50,279 nucleotides of DNA from a virus: positions 1 through 50,279 of the IMG/VR virus record IMGVR_UViG_3300028394_001413, one strand, 5' to 3'. A model generated the notes under the pieces. That model did no database searches, had not been told where the DNA came from, and worked only from the letters and a program-made list of their open reading frames with translations. Numbering within the stretch: position 1 is the stretch's first letter; every line of letters starts with the position of its first letter. A program made the translations under genes and the position numbers. This document shows positions 24,486 through 36,800 of this stretch, in pieces.

Positions 24486-24787
24486 CGATTAGACTCTATT
24501 TCTTTCCATTCAGTATACCATGTTTCCATTACAGATTTATATGTAATTTTTAATTTAGTTAGTAACTCAATGCGGTTAACTTTAACCGGATTATCAAAAT
24601 TGTCTATTAATATAATATCATCTTCATCATAAGAACTAAGGATAGTAATGATTTCTAAATTGGCTTTCCATAGTCCTCCTTGATCGGCAACAATAAACTT
24701 ACCATCATATTTGTCTTTTAATTGTGCTTTGGCACTGTTGTGATTAAATCTGGCTTTTGCATCAGCAATTAAGGTCTTGGTATCCAT
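24482..24787 (-). CDS. Unknown 101-residue protein downstream of fibre genes
   Basis: The product begins MDTKTLIADAKARFNHNSAK and includes FIVADQGGLWKANLEII and FDNPVKVNRIELLTKL, ending with an amphipathic helix (WYTEWKEIESNR). It looks like a small alpha/beta protein with helical ends. I recognise no catalytic motif. Its place right after two fibre-type genes would fit a fibre assembly factor, but nothing in the sequence proves it. A strong AGGAGT site stands 7 nt before the ATG, and a TCTAAATA element lies further upstream, so this gene may begin a transcription unit for the modification genes. Confidence 0.82.
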   Translation of the reverse strand: MDTKTLIADAKARFNHNSAKAQLKDKYDGKFIVADQGGLWKANLEIITILSSYDEDDIILIDNFDNPVKVNRIELLTKLKITYKSVMETWYTEWKEIESNR

Positions 24788-24793
24788 CTGTGT

Positions 24794-24799
24794 ACTCCT
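24794..24799 (-). promoter_or_regulatory. Shine-Dalgarno AGGAGT
   Basis: AGGAGT on the minus strand ends 6 nt before the ATG at 24787. It is the best ribosome binding site in the window, which supports this start and strong translation of the first gene after the fibre cluster. Confidence 0.7.
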
Positions 24800-24804
24800 A
24801 AGAG

Positions 24805-24812
24805 TATTTAGA
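24805..24812 (-). promoter_or_regulatory. TCTAAATA, late-promoter-like element
   Basis: TCTAAATA on the minus strand lies in the 49-bp gap before the 101-residue gene, 17 bp upstream of its ATG. It differs from the T4 late core at two positions. The spacing leaves room for a short leader holding the AGGAGT site. Weak evidence on its own; it gains weight from similar elements at other junctions. Confidence 0.3.
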
Positions 24813-24836
24813 TAGATACCAAGACGTTGATAAAAA

Positions 24837-25790
24837 TTAAGATTGTGTTACAGAGCCTGCTAGGGAAATAGTTCCCCAACTGTTGGCTAAGTTGGTTGTT
24901 TCCGGGACCCTAGCTGTAACAGTAGTAGTAGAACCAGATGCGACTATTAACCCGTTTGGAATTTCATCCCAAACCGTAGTGATGGTCACAATGTTACCTA
25001 CGTCACCGTTTGACCCAACTGTACCATTAGTTTTAATAAAGATATTAATGTTAGTTGATAGGTAACCAGCCGGGCCAGTTGATGCAGTTTGATAATAAAC
25101 GTTTGCATTGGCTGTTGTCAATGCATAATATCCAGTGTTAGTAGCAATAGTTGGAGCATTGCCACCTCCACCTATACGTGTCACACCGTTGTAAGACGTA
25201 CCTGCAATACTTGCTGTACCAGATACAGGTGAGCTTAATACCACTGTACCAACATTTGAACATAAATTGTTTAAAAGCAAATTGATACCAGTTCCTGAAG
25301 GATGTGCAACAGTAACTGCTAATTGTCCACCTGAGTTGAAGAAATAACGAGTAGCATCACCGTTAGCGAATGTAACGGTATGAGTAAATGTTGCAATGTC
25401 AGTCCAAGTAGCTACTGTAGTAGCTGTGTTAGCAGTTGTTGTACTGTGTGCAGGTGAAGCATTTGCCTTATTAGAATAAATTGTAGTTAAGTTAGTTGGG
25501 ATAGCTGACAGGTATGTAATTGTTCCACCTGTAACCGGGGCACTAACAGCAGTAATACTTGACCCTTGGTGTGTTGCTGCGCTTGCAGTTTTATTAACTA
25601 AGTTAGCCCACTTGATAGCAGTAATGGTATCACCCACTGCAACATTTCCCTCAGCAGTTTGTCCATACCCGGCTGCTACAGAACCTGTTGCCCAAACAGT
25701 GTTTAACACGTTTGCCGTACTTCCGGGGTTTGCACCAACTAGACCGTTAAAGTCTGCGGCTGCTATTGTTTGAAATTGTGCGTAGCTCAT
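24837..25790 (-). CDS. Virion fibre-type structural protein, 317 residues
   Basis: A Thr/Ser/Ala/Gly-rich, cysteine-poor protein with many short beta segments, typical of phage tail fibres and related virion proteins. The N-terminus MSYAQFQTIAAADFNGLVG and the segment RYFFNSGGQLAVTVAHPSG (about 139-157) are patterns I associate with virion proteins of aquatic myoviruses. The C-terminal half is beta-rich and low complexity. An AAGGGA Shine-Dalgarno-like stretch precedes the ATG. It lies 10 bp after the 405-residue fibre gene. It may be a distal fibre or an accessory decoration protein; the exact place in the virion is unknown. Confidence 0.75.
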   Translation of the reverse strand: MSYAQFQTIAAADFNGLVGANPGSTANVLNTVWATGSVAAGYGQTAEGNVAVGDTITAIKWANLVNKTASAATHQGSSITAVSAPVTGGTITYLSAIPTNLTTIYSNKANASPAHSTTTANTATTVATWTDIATFTHTVTFANGDATRYFFNSGGQLAVTVAHPSGTGINLLLNNLCSNVGTVVLSSPVSGTASIAGTSYNGVTRIGGGGNAPTIATNTGYYALTTANANVYYQTASTGPAGYLSTNINIFIKTNGTVGSNGDVGNIVTITTVWDEIPNGLIVASGSTTTVTARVPETTNLANSWGTISLAGSVTQS

Positions 25791-25800
25791 CTATTATCCC

Positions 25801-27018
25801 TTAATTTATTTTAACGAATGCTTCCACAATACCCAAATCATCTGTTGTTTTGTGTTCCAATGCACGACCAATGATGTTGAATGCTGTTGCTTCCCCTAGT
25901 TTGGCTGCACGTGCGATGCCATTACCAGCAGAAACTAAACGTTGACCTTTTTTAACTTTACCAGTTACTTTAACTTTAACACGGCCACCAACTGCGATTG
26001 GCGGGTGTGTACTGTCGTCACCGGCGCCGGCATTCATCAAGTAGGCTGCTGTATCAGATACAACACCAAATACATCGTCTGACAGTTCGTATTGCACCGC
26101 AGTAATTTCTTTGTCTCCGCCCATTTCAACTACAGTTCCTGCATCATAATATGCATCTGCTTCAAATCGTTCTGCCAAGTCAGCATATGTTGCGTTAAAT
26201 CGTGAACCTGCTGTCAATGTGAAGTTGCCTGTCATTGTACCACTAGTAACATTACTTCCTGTAGTAATATTAGTTGTTGTAATTTTTGTAGGGGCAATGT
26301 TTCCAGTAAATTGAACGATTGCATTTGCACCAGTTAGATAGTCAAAAACGTTACCGTTTGTGTATGTACCGGTTGGATTGAACGGGCCACCATTAGCATA
26401 GTAATAGTTATCTGTTTTGATACCGGTGATAGCGACTAAGTTACCGTTAGTAACAATGAATGTGTTACCGGATGCGCCACCGTTTGCTGTCCATGTACCA
26501 GTCAATGTACCTGTCGTTGTGTTTGCTACTCCAGCGTTAATAACTGCTGTGTTTAATGTACCAATGTTTGCTGTAGTAATGTTAGCGTTTGCAATAGTTG
26601 CAAGTGATGTTACTGTAGCTAAACGAACAGTGATTGTGTCTCCGTATAAACCATTAACAGCAATAACGTTATTTGCAGTCAAATTACCGGTTACGTTGAC
26701 AGAACCAAATGTTGTGGTTGATGTTCCAGAACTAACTGCAATAGTTATCCAGGCATTAGCGTTTGAAGTCCCGTCAGTTGGGCATAATTTCAACAAGGTA
26801 TTGTTGATATCATACCATAACTGACCTCTTAGAGGGTTTGCTGGCGGGGTTGTTGACGCAAAATTTTCTATTTGGTGCACAAAGTTAGTATCTAATTGCT
26901 GACCATACCCTGCGTAGTTTCTACCAGGCAACCCTAAAGAGGTGCTAGTAGTATTAATTGTTCCATCAGCGATAGTAGTTAATACTGTTCCATCACTTTT
27001 AACTATTGTATATGCCAT
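25801..27018 (-). CDS. Tail fibre-type protein with YADLAERF C-terminal domain
   Basis: A 405-residue protein. The N-terminus MAYTIVKSDGTVLTTIADGT and a region ending in NPLRGQLWYDINN lead into a low-complexity Thr/Asn/Ala/Val repeat region (about 90-270), likely a trimeric beta stalk. The C-terminal 125 residues begin NATYADLAERFEADAYYDAG and continue through VVEMGGDKEITAV and KGQRLVSAGNGIARAA. This terminal domain is common on aquatic phage fibres and resembles the self-cleaving chaperone-like tail domains of the peptidase G2 type, though cleavage is not shown here. A CGGAGT ribosome site is present, and GATAAATA stands 22 bp upstream. Confidence 0.82.
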   Translation of the reverse strand: MAYTIVKSDGTVLTTIADGTINTTSTSLGLPGRNYAGYGQQLDTNFVHQIENFASTTPPANPLRGQLWYDINNTLLKLCPTDGTSNANAWITIAVSSGTSTTTFGSVNVTGNLTANNVIAVNGLYGDTITVRLATVTSLATIANANITTANIGTLNTAVINAGVANTTTGTLTGTWTANGGASGNTFIVTNGNLVAITGIKTDNYYYANGGPFNPTGTYTNGNVFDYLTGANAIVQFTGNIAPTKITTTNITTGSNVTSGTMTGNFTLTAGSRFNATYADLAERFEADAYYDAGTVVEMGGDKEITAVQYELSDDVFGVVSDTAAYLMNAGAGDDSTHPPIAVGGRVKVKVTGKVKKGQRLVSAGNGIARAAKLGEATAFNIIGRALEHKTTDDLGIVEAFVKIN

Positions 27019-27040
27019 TTATATAACTCCGATTATATCT

Positions 27041-27048
27041 TATTTATC
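27041..27048 (-). promoter_or_regulatory. GATAAATA, late-promoter-like element
   Basis: GATAAATA on the minus strand falls exactly in the short gap between the 206-residue tail gene and the 405-residue fibre gene, 22 bp before the ATG, with a CGGAGT ribosome site between. One mismatch to the T4 late core TATAAATA. Confidence 0.4.
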
Positions 27049-27669
27049 TTAGATTGTAACTAAGTTTGTTAGCGCCTGAATTCTGACGGTGTAATCAATT
27101 TGAATCTGTCTGTTCAAGCTTTTTTGAACTGGGTGGAAAATAACATGAGTTAATAGTCGTGTGATGACATTTCCTGCGTTGTCTGTTCCGTAATTTGCTA
27201 ATAATCCTAGTTCATCAAAGATATAGCTAGAATCAGTTTGAGTGCTATTGTCAAACGCTGCCTGCCCTGCTGGCTCACCGTAATCTAACAAACACTGTAC
27301 TAAAATGTCTGTATACACAGTACCAACAGTGTGTGAAACCGTCATTTTGTTACGTGTAGGATCTAAGTTGAAAACGCTAGTATCGTCAACGATTTTAGCG
27401 TAGGTTTCATTGTATAGTGCAGCATTTTGACCAGTTGTGTTTGGGGGTAGATATGTGATAACGCCTGTTTCATCTACGCTTGCACCACCGTTCCCAAACG
27501 CCATTTGATAAATTTCTCCGTAACCACGACTGCTTAGTGTGTCAGCAATAGCTTCTGACATATTTTCATAATTGATAGCGTTCTTTTTGTCCACTAGAAC
27601 TTCCCCTGTGTTGGGATCGTGGATTTTAATAAAACCCTCAATTTTATATGTTAATTGTATTCCTGACAT
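27049..27669 (-). CDS. Tail/baseplate-associated virion protein, 206 residues
   Basis: The product begins MSGIQLTYKIEGFIKIHDPN. A first beta unit carries KIHDPNTGEVLV, followed by a helix (ENMSEAIADTLSSRG), MAFGNGGASVD, DYGEPAGQAAFDN, and a final segment LLTHVIFHPVQKSLNRQIQI then DYTVRIQ. I associate this overall pattern with tail proteins of aquatic T4-like phages, where it sits next to fibre genes; a connector between the giant protein and the fibres is inference. AGAGGCG serves as Shine-Dalgarno, and the ATG directly follows the stop of the 47-residue gene. No membrane or signal sequence. Confidence 0.75.
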   Translation of the reverse strand: MSGIQLTYKIEGFIKIHDPNTGEVLVDKKNAINYENMSEAIADTLSSRGYGEIYQMAFGNGGASVDETGVITYLPPNTTGQNAALYNETYAKIVDDTSVFNLDPTRNKMTVSHTVGTVYTDILVQCLLDYGEPAGQAAFDNSTQTDSSYIFDELGLLANYGTDNAGNVITRLLTHVIFHPVQKSLNRQIQIDYTVRIQALTNLVTI

Positions 27670-27813
27670 TTAATCGCCTCTTGTTTGAACCAGAACTTCT
27701 TGTGTTTCCGGATCTATAATCTTTAAAAATGAGCTGAAGTAAAACCCACCATGTTCATCTGGTTTAGGTCCTACTTCTGTCTTATTTTCAACTGGTTTTT
27801 GTTCACTCATCAT
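27670..27813 (-). CDS. Small 47-residue protein sharing a motif with the next gene
   Basis: A short frame between the giant gene and the 206-residue tail gene. It starts with tandem ATG codons at 27813 and 27810 and ends TAA immediately before the next ATG. The product begins MMSEQKPVENKTEVGPKPDE and its second half reads FLKIIDPETQEVLV, closely matching FIKIHDPNTGEVLV near the start of the next protein. The shared motif and the tight packing argue that it is real. It may be a truncated duplicate of that N-terminal beta unit or a small tail component. A GATAAATA element is directly upstream. Confidence 0.7.
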   Translation of the reverse strand: MMSEQKPVENKTEVGPKPDEHGGFYFSSFLKIIDPETQEVLVQTRGD

Positions 27814-27815
27814 AT

Positions 27816-27823
27816 TATTTATC
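27816..27823 (-). promoter_or_regulatory. GATAAATA, late-promoter-like element
   Basis: GATAAATA on the minus strand lies between the giant gene stop (27826-27828) and the ATG of the small 47-residue gene, only 2-5 bp from the start codons. One mismatch to the T4 late core. If used as a promoter, the first gene would be nearly leaderless, while the following tail gene would have a normal leader. Confidence 0.35.
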
Positions 27824-27825
27824 TT

Positions 27826-30800
27826 TTAGGCATAGTCCTGATTTAAGAAATTTGCGCTGAAAGTGTTACTAATCTGTAACGGATCACCCAATACAGTGTT
27901 ATAAACATATGAATTCCATGTTTGATTGTAGTAAGTGTCAGGTAGTCTGTCCTGAGACAATGCGCTATAGACCTTTTGGTAAACAGGAATAAAGCTTCGT
28001 GTACCAGTTCCATTAGCTCCGCGTTGTAATCCTGTGATAGTATTAGTATCAAAGTCAATGGTAGTAAAACGAATTTGTTCTCCGGCCAAGTATATTATAT
28101 TACCCAAAATCAATGTAATAGTTACAGTATCGCCTTCAGCAACTCCTGAAGTTATTTTCAGTACGGGAGCAGTATCAACAATATCTATATTGTAGTCACT
28201 GGATGATAACGTTATATTACCATTTTTAACAATGACTTGAGCAATTGTTCTCTTGTCAGCTTCTAAACCAATAGTCGCTATACCATTAACTAGTGCGGGA
28301 ACTGTATCAATTTGAACAATAGTATTAGTCAATTTTGATACATCCTCAACATAAATTATAGAATCGGTATATTGTAGTGTTCGTGTTAGCCAAGTTGTAG
28401 TTAGTGAATTAGCACGGAACACAGATGGAATACTATCTTTTGTCACGTTCAATATATAAGTCAATTCGTTAGGAGTTGATGTTGGAATCATGTTTGTAAT
28501 GATAACTGCATCACCCGGACTAATTGTATGTAAAATACTCAAGTTATTGTTAGGGTTAATATACAAAGAACTTGATGGAATTCTATATCCGTTTACAGTT
28601 ACCCAAATTCTATCTACATTTGATTGTTCCCACTCACTTACACCAAATGATACAGTAGCATTAGCTAATACAAACACAGCTCCGTCATATGTAGTAGAGA
28701 CAGTGAATTCTGTTAAGCTAGAAATTTCTTTGATGTAATATTTGGTACCTATTACTAAATTAGTTCCAGTCACATTACCTGTGAAGTATACAGGAGTGTT
28801 TAATTCTAAATTACGTGTACTATTAACTGTAATTTTATTTCCAGTCGAACTAGTTGATGTACCGTTAGTTATAGTTAATGTGAATGTCTTATCTAACCAT
28901 ACATAACCGCCACCTGTATAAGCACCAACTCCTGTTACAGGCGAGTTTGTATAGTTTAACGTAGGGTCATACGGTGCATAATATAATTCAATCGTTGTAA
29001 TGTTTACTATCTTAGCATAATATGTATTGTTGTTTAATTGAACAGATCCAGTTACACCGTTAATTCGTACAATATTATTTTCTTGTAAGCCGTGAGGGAT
29101 TCCAGTGTACACTGTCACGGCTGGAGTGCCACCTATGTACGCAACTATTGATCCTGTGTCATCTGACAATACTACTGGATCCCCATATTCATCTTTGATA
29201 GTGAATGAAGTTGCACTTACAACAGTATCAACAATGTATACTGTACCATCAGTTGCTATATTACCAAAACTAGTACCTTTAAATATTACATTTAATCCTG
29301 CTGAGCCTAATGGTATATTAGCACAATCAATTACATTTGTACCAAAATATGTCTGAGAACATGTTGTAACTTGGGCAGGTGCTGTAATTGTGTTTTCAAT
29401 ATTAGTAATATTAGCAACAATAGCAGGGTTAATATATCCAGACATTGAGCCAAAATCTGTTATCAACGAGAATGTAGGACCACTGACAGTTTCAGATATA
29501 GAGAATGTTGTACTGTCAATGATAGTCGAGATATAATAATACTTGTTAGCAACAATTCCACCTATTGTCGGGGCAGAAAACACAACTGCTAAGTTTGTAA
29601 CTAATGCGCTAGTATCTCCTGAACCTAATGTTAAGTAGTCTGGGCTAGGTGAGAAATGATCTCCCCAACCAACGCCAGCAGTACCAGTACCTGTACCTAA
29701 ACCAGTAGCAGTAAATATTACCCCAACTGTATTACTTGATGCACCAATTGAGGTAAAGTCAGTTGTGCCAACAGATACAATCTGATATTGTACTCCTGTT
29801 AAGAAATGTCCAGCAACTACTAATTCGTCAAACGCAGATTGGTGTGTCGTAGCAACAATGTTTAGAATTGCGGTTGAAGAACCCGCAAATGTACCGCCAT
29901 ATGTTGTGTTCAAATATTGACGATCAGTTAGATTATACGTAGTGATAGCTAATACATCGTTTGGAGCCAAACTTGAATTCAAGTATATGAAACCAGTAGC
30001 ATAACTGATTGTGTAATCGCTTATGTTAATTAAACGTAGGCCATTTTTCTCTACAATTGCATTGTCTGCGTTATCCCCGCCTACATAGTTTTCTAGTGCA
30101 AGTTGAGTTTCACCACCCTGTGCAGTATATAATTGAGTTAGCGGGATACTATAACCATATTGTTGTGGTTGTGTTTCACCAAACACAGTAAATTGTACAA
30201 AATCATCGTTTTGGTTGTATTGAGTTGCAAATACTAGTTTTGCAGTTATGCCATTAGTTTCTTCAGCAAATGCATAATCACCTACAATACAAATTGCAAT
30301 ACCAGTTGAATCTGATAGTGTTAAAGCATTGCCTAAGTTTGCAGGATCTTCAACTGTAAACTCATTGTCGTCAATTATAGATAGAATTGTATATTGATAT
30401 TGAGGTGTCAATCCAGTAGTGTATAAGAAGTTACCAACTGGTATTACTGCAATTTCATCACTAAATGTAACAATATCTCCGGGATAGAATTCTCCGGTTG
30501 TGTTACATACAATTGAGTTTGTTAAACTCTTTGTCTGAGTTGCAATAGTTTGATGGCCAAAGTTTAATATATTACCGTTATGTAATACAATTGGATCTGT
30601 CCAAGCTAAATCAATTGCAGATATGATAATTGCCTCCATAGAACCAGTGTCGTCAGTTAATACATATGCGGGTCCTGCTAAGCCATCGACGGTAGATGCA
30701 GATACTGTTATTCTATTAGTAATAAGACTGATAGTTTTTACATAATAATCAGTATCCAATTCCAATCCACCTAAAACATCACCTTGGAACATTATTGATT

Positions 30801-33800
30801 GATTCAATACAAAGTCAGTTGTACTAGCACACAATATTGAATTATCTAATGCTCGGGTACTAGTACATAGTATTTCTGTTGGGCCGGTGCCAGGACGTAT
30901 CACACCTGATCCATTAAATCGACTAGCAGAGTAGTTACAGTTCAATGGAATCTCAGTAAAGCCAGTACCAACATCATCAATGAATGGTACAACTTGAGAA
31001 TTTGATTTTTCTAATTGATCTCCGTTACCAACTTCATACAAATCAATTACTAATTGATGGTTAACCGCCAGATAATTGGTCAACGTGATAATCTTGTTGA
31101 CCCAATCAACTGTAAAATTAAATGTTCTTACACTCAATCCGGTAGACAAGTCTAAATCATATATTGCTATAGTAGCAGGGTTCTGAACAATATTTAAGAA
31201 TGAATATTGAGTCTGAGTCAATGTGTTTGGTGTGATTTGAGTTGATACTACATTAAAACCAGTATGACCATATTCACCCACATTCCAGTTAGTTCCTGGA
31301 CGTGTGTTAACAATCATAGTCAAATTGTCAGATACAACACCGGGAACTAATTCTTCCGGTCCATAACCAGATGTAAATGCATCACCTTGTACAGTATAAA
31401 CAGTAGGATCAACTGTGTATACACTTGATAGTATCCATGTAACACCTGCATTAATACTTGTCAATATTGTATTATTATCCCCTACTACTACAAATCTATT
31501 GTTGACTACATCATATGTAATTCCATTTAAATTATTTGTAGTAGTTGATACTCTTGTTGTCCATGTGATTGTGTCTGTGCTTGTAATGATAGTTCCGTTG
31601 TCACCTACTACAACATATACACCATCCGCATATATCACATCGTTCAACCCAGTTACTACATTAGTTGTTTGTTGTGTATATGATGCAGGTGATGCATTAG
31701 AGAATAGTTTACCATTTGCTCCTGCAAAAATAATTAAATCGTTGCTACTATAAACAACATTTAATGTTGCGCTAGTAATGATTGTAGTAATGCCTTCATT
31801 GATTTGTGTCCAAACAAATCCATCATCACTTGATAATATAACAGAACTAGTTGTATTACCAATTGTCCAGTTACCTACTGCTAGCCATCCAGTAAAGCCT
31901 GGATTATTTACATAATGTACTGAACGCAGTACACCTGGATAAGGCAATTTGTATACTTCGCCCCAGAAATATGAATCTGTACTTGCTACGATATTTTCTC
32001 CAACTGCTACCCATATGTTGTTAAAATAATCAACACTGTTTAGTAATGTTGATTCTACTTTTAATGAGCTGAAATCATATGGTGTAATACTGTATGCTGT
32101 TGAATCATACGGTATGTATGCTCCGCCGGATGTTGCATATTGTATACCATCTTGGCTGATATAAATTGGGGTGGCCGAATTCGCAGTTGTTATTACATAC
32201 AATCCACTACCATATAAACCACTTACATATTTAATACTAGTAATACTAACCGGTGAATCAGCAATCTTGTCAATTGCCCAATTAATTGAGTTTTCACTTA
32301 TAATAGCAGATGAATATGTAGGGCTATTTGCACCACCTACATATTTTACTCCGTCCCAAGTAATAGCCATGTTGTTTATGCTAGTAGGATAGAATGGTTG
32401 ATCTGATAATAATGTATCTAATGGATACTCGTCTGCCGGAGGGAAAGCATTATCCAAATAAGTATTATTTGGATATATAATTCCGGAAACTAGCTGAGTT
32501 AAATCTAAACCAGGCATGTTGACTGTTGGTTGATAGTAACCAACGATACGATCCAATGCATTTAGTCTACGACTTCCACTATCCATTAGCTCCCATTTAC
32601 CTAGAATGAATTCTGCGTCACTATTACTGACAATACATTGCCATACTTTGTTGTTGTATTTTACAATACTTTGATTGAAGTAAAATGGTTCAGGTAAGAA
32701 CACATAATCACCTGCTGCATATTCAATGGCAAGAATAGTTCCATCTACTGGGATAGTCATCAATGCATTTTCATACACTTCTAATTGGGTGTCACTTATA
32801 ACCTTCAAGTAGTATTGTTTTGCTAATTCTGCGGGTGTACCAGAAATAATAGTAGAAGTTATTTCTCCGGTTGTGCCGATTCCAGAGACATTAATTATTA
32901 CATCATTTAATGGTGTTGTACCACCAAAGTTTGTTCCAAGAAGCGTTATATTGTTGTTATATGCAAATCCAGAACCAGCAGTATGAGTGGTCACACTATA
33001 ACCACCTAGCTTGTAACTTACATAGAAAGTTGGAGTTGAAGTTACATATTGAGTTAGGGTAGTAACTGTTGTACTATTAGCAAGAGCAAATGTACTTCCA
33101 CCTAAACTACTACTTACTGTAATATATGGATCGTTAGCAGAAACAGTCATTAATCCGTTGTTACCTGACAGTATAAATGTAGGTCCACCTAAATACTCAC
33201 TAATAGAAAAGTGAGTAGAATCAGGTAATGATTTAATATAATAAGTGACCAATGGTTTGACATTACCAAATATACCCCCGGTGAATATTATTGGCATACC
33301 TACATAGAAGCCGGTTGTATTTGCTGCGGTATACAAATTAGTAGATGAAGAACTACTTGAAATATCAACACTAATTGTACCTAATGATTTAACATAATAT
33401 GTAGTTCCTGCAATCAAGTTACCAATATTAGCAGTAACTTTGAATGGCATGTTTACATACATATGTGTTGTACCACCATACAACTGATTTAAATATAGAT
33501 AGTTTGATGTTGCTGTTGTAGCTACTGTTATTCTTGTAACTAGATTACTTACTGTTCCAGTATATCCGGCACCGCCGTTTATGTAGTTACCTGATGTTTT
33601 ATAGAATGTAAACTTCTGACCTGTAATTTGGCCGGGACTGATTGGTAATCCAACATTCATTGTTATATTACCAGTGGCTGTTGTTAATTTAACTGTATCC
33701 TTTTGGTCAGTCATTGTACAGTATGTATTGGTTGCGGCTGCTACATCTGATAGATTTACGTTGCCTCCGTTAACAGTATTAGATATAGTAATTCTGTTAG

Positions 33801-36800
33801 TGCTATAATCAATAGATGCAACATAGTAAACTTGTCCAGCAATGATGCCACCAAAGTTAGAAACACTTGATCCAACTATGTACATGGCAGTAAAGATGAT
33901 TGGATCATTGATGCTTAATGATGAGACTGTACTTAGTTTCACATAATCACCGGTACCATATACTTGTGTAGCAGTTAAATTAATAGGATTGTTGCTAGTT
34001 GACATAGTGAATGTCGTAGAATTAATCACAGTAGTGACATAATATGTTTCGTTTTCTACGATATTACCAAATGTTTGATAATTTCCAGTAGAATTAGTTG
34101 TAAAGAACAATGAGATACCTTGATAGAATCCTGCTGTACCACCTTGGCTACCTGACAACAATGGAGATATTACATAATTAGTTGCTGATTGTGTTGTAGT
34201 TACTGGTAAAATACCAGGATAGTCAATTGTTACTACAGCAGTGTTTGATACTTCACCAATCATTGCAGTTAGGCCGGCCACTGGGGCAGTTTCTGTTGTT
34301 AATACTACGGGGTTGCCAACACCATCAACCAATTTAAATTGAGTTAATCCGTTGATAGCACTAATATAATATACAGTCCCAACAACTAATCCACCAAATT
34401 TTGCACCAGTGAATTTTATTGGCATTCCAATATAGAAGCCAGTTGTTGGTCCAACATAGCCCTCTAAAGGAGTACCGCCTTCACTAGGGGCAATAGTAAT
34501 ATAACCAGTATTAGAGGTGTTAGTTACAATTCTAGTACGTGATGACCAATCAACTACATGATTATTAGACACATCCTGTAAGTAGAACGGAGCACCTTGA
34601 GCACTAGCTAGTATAGAATCAATAGGAGGTGCGCTAGATTCCAATGTCAATCCGGAACTAGCAACTTGAGTTGTATTTCTAAATACACCTGCATAGAACG
34701 AGCCGTAAAAATTATTAGGAGCCCAATCTTGTACTTGTGAGGTGTATGATGTTCTATCAAATCTTAGTGTAATTTGATTTTCACGAATTGGTATTGCAGT
34801 AGAAACACAACTTGCTCTTGCACTAATAGCAATATAGTTGTTTGATCCTGATCCACCATTTAATAAATTAACTCTGTCCTGATCCTTTAATGCACCTACA
34901 TAAGTTGTATAGAAAGAAATAACAAAATTAGGTATAGTTTCCAATACTGAAATATAATAATATTCTCCTTGTTTTAGGCCACCTATTGGAGTTGTATTTG
35001 CACCCACACTGTAACGAATTAAATCTCCAGTTCGTAGCAACTGACTTTGAATGATAACTGTGTCATTACTCAAATCTACATATGAACTTGGGAACGTAAT
35101 TATAGCACTTGGTTCAATTAAGATTTGTGGTAATTCAACATATCCTTCACCTGGATCAACTACATCAATGCGTAAGATCGTATCCAAGTTCATTACGGGT
35201 TGTAATATAGCGGCGCGTGTTGGCGCCGGGAACACGGTTGTATCTATGTATGCTGTTACCTTAGGAGGTTCGGTATAACCACGACCACCGTTTAGTAACA
35301 ATACGGCAGGCAAATCTGTAATGATTTGCTCTCCTGGAATATGATTTGTCACAGGAGTCCCATTAACACCGCGAGTTAATCCAGTTAATAATCCATATGC
35401 TCTGTCAACACCTGAATAAGCAATTTGTTCTTCACCTATTTGAATAACACTGTCTACTGGGAAACCATAGACGTTATCTACTACCATGTCAATAGAATTT
35501 AATGTTAGATATGATGCTAGTGTAGTAATTGGGTAATTGTTTACTCCGGTGATGCTCAACCCATGATTGTTAAACCATTCAACATAGGGCGGTGTTTGCC
35601 AGATAGGATCTGTGGGCAAATATTGATTATCTTGACTTGGATTAGTATATACCAATTCAGGAGTAATATACTTTTGTAAGTTTGTATTATATGTTGCGGG
35701 CAAATCAAAGTCGGTGACATTACCGCGCCATAAATCAAGACCAGTATATCTAAACAAGAAGTCTTTAATGACTACATGATATGGCTTAACTTCATTGATA
35801 TAACCACTCAAGAAATCTTGATTGTCTGATTGGAATATTTTTAATGGAAGTAACTCACGAATAGTGTGTGACACATCAACAAATGATGTTTTGTTCAACC
35901 ACGGCAAGTAATTTTGACTTTCGATTGTCTCACTAATAATGTAGTTGAACAACAATATCAAGCCCTCATTCTTAAAGAATCCTAATTCTGTAGGCATTTC
36001 TTCGTTCAATGCACGAACAATATAACGAGTCTCCTCACTTGGGTAGGTGTCGAATGGAGTGGTGTCAAAGAAATTATCACCAAATCCTAAACGAGCAGTA
36101 GCATAGTCCCACAATGAACTCTTAAACTGTATTGTACCATTTTGTAATCCAATACGAACCCAATCATTGATTATAATGTCATATTTATATGTCTCTTGTA
36201 GACCTTGACCGTTCTTAGCAACAGTAACGATTAATCCATTTTGTGCATTCAACGTAGCCAAATCATAATATGATTGAACCATCATTGCTGGACGTGTGTT
36301 GTCATTGTATCCAATTGCCCACCAATTAATTGGTGTCCAATAATCTTGTGTGTTGTAGAATAGTTCTTCAGCACCAGACCAATTTGGATTACCAACAGTA
36401 GATGGATTGACAGCGCCTGATGTATTTAAGAATGTACTATAACTTGTTTCGTTATATGGATACTTTGCTAGTATTTCATTAGCAGTTGTCAAATAGTTCT
36501 TTAATGCACCAAATCTATCGTAGAAGAAGCTTTGGCGAGGACGTACTAGTATACCACTTTGTACTGGTTTTGGTAGATTTGGATCAGGTACAACTGCTCC
36601 TGATTCATCTACACCACTCATGCTTTCTAGCATTCTATTGTACAATGATTTGGGGTATGTTACACCCGGGGTTCCTGGCAAACCAGGCAAGAAATCATCC
36701 GTGTTCTCACGTATCAATGAGTATGCACTGTGTGAAACATCATCATTTGTTCCAGTAGCAAAACCAACATGCATTACAGTGTCTGTATTGTTTACATAGT

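Noticed and set aside
24788-24836. Terminator hairpin in the gap before the 101-residue gene
   Set aside because: Only a weak interrupted inverted pattern is visible, with no GC-rich stem and no following T run on the transcribed strand.
26417-26824. Plus-strand open frame of 135 codons opposite the fibre gene
   Set aside because: It mirrors the low-complexity Thr/Val codons of the real minus-strand fibre gene and has no recognisable protein features.
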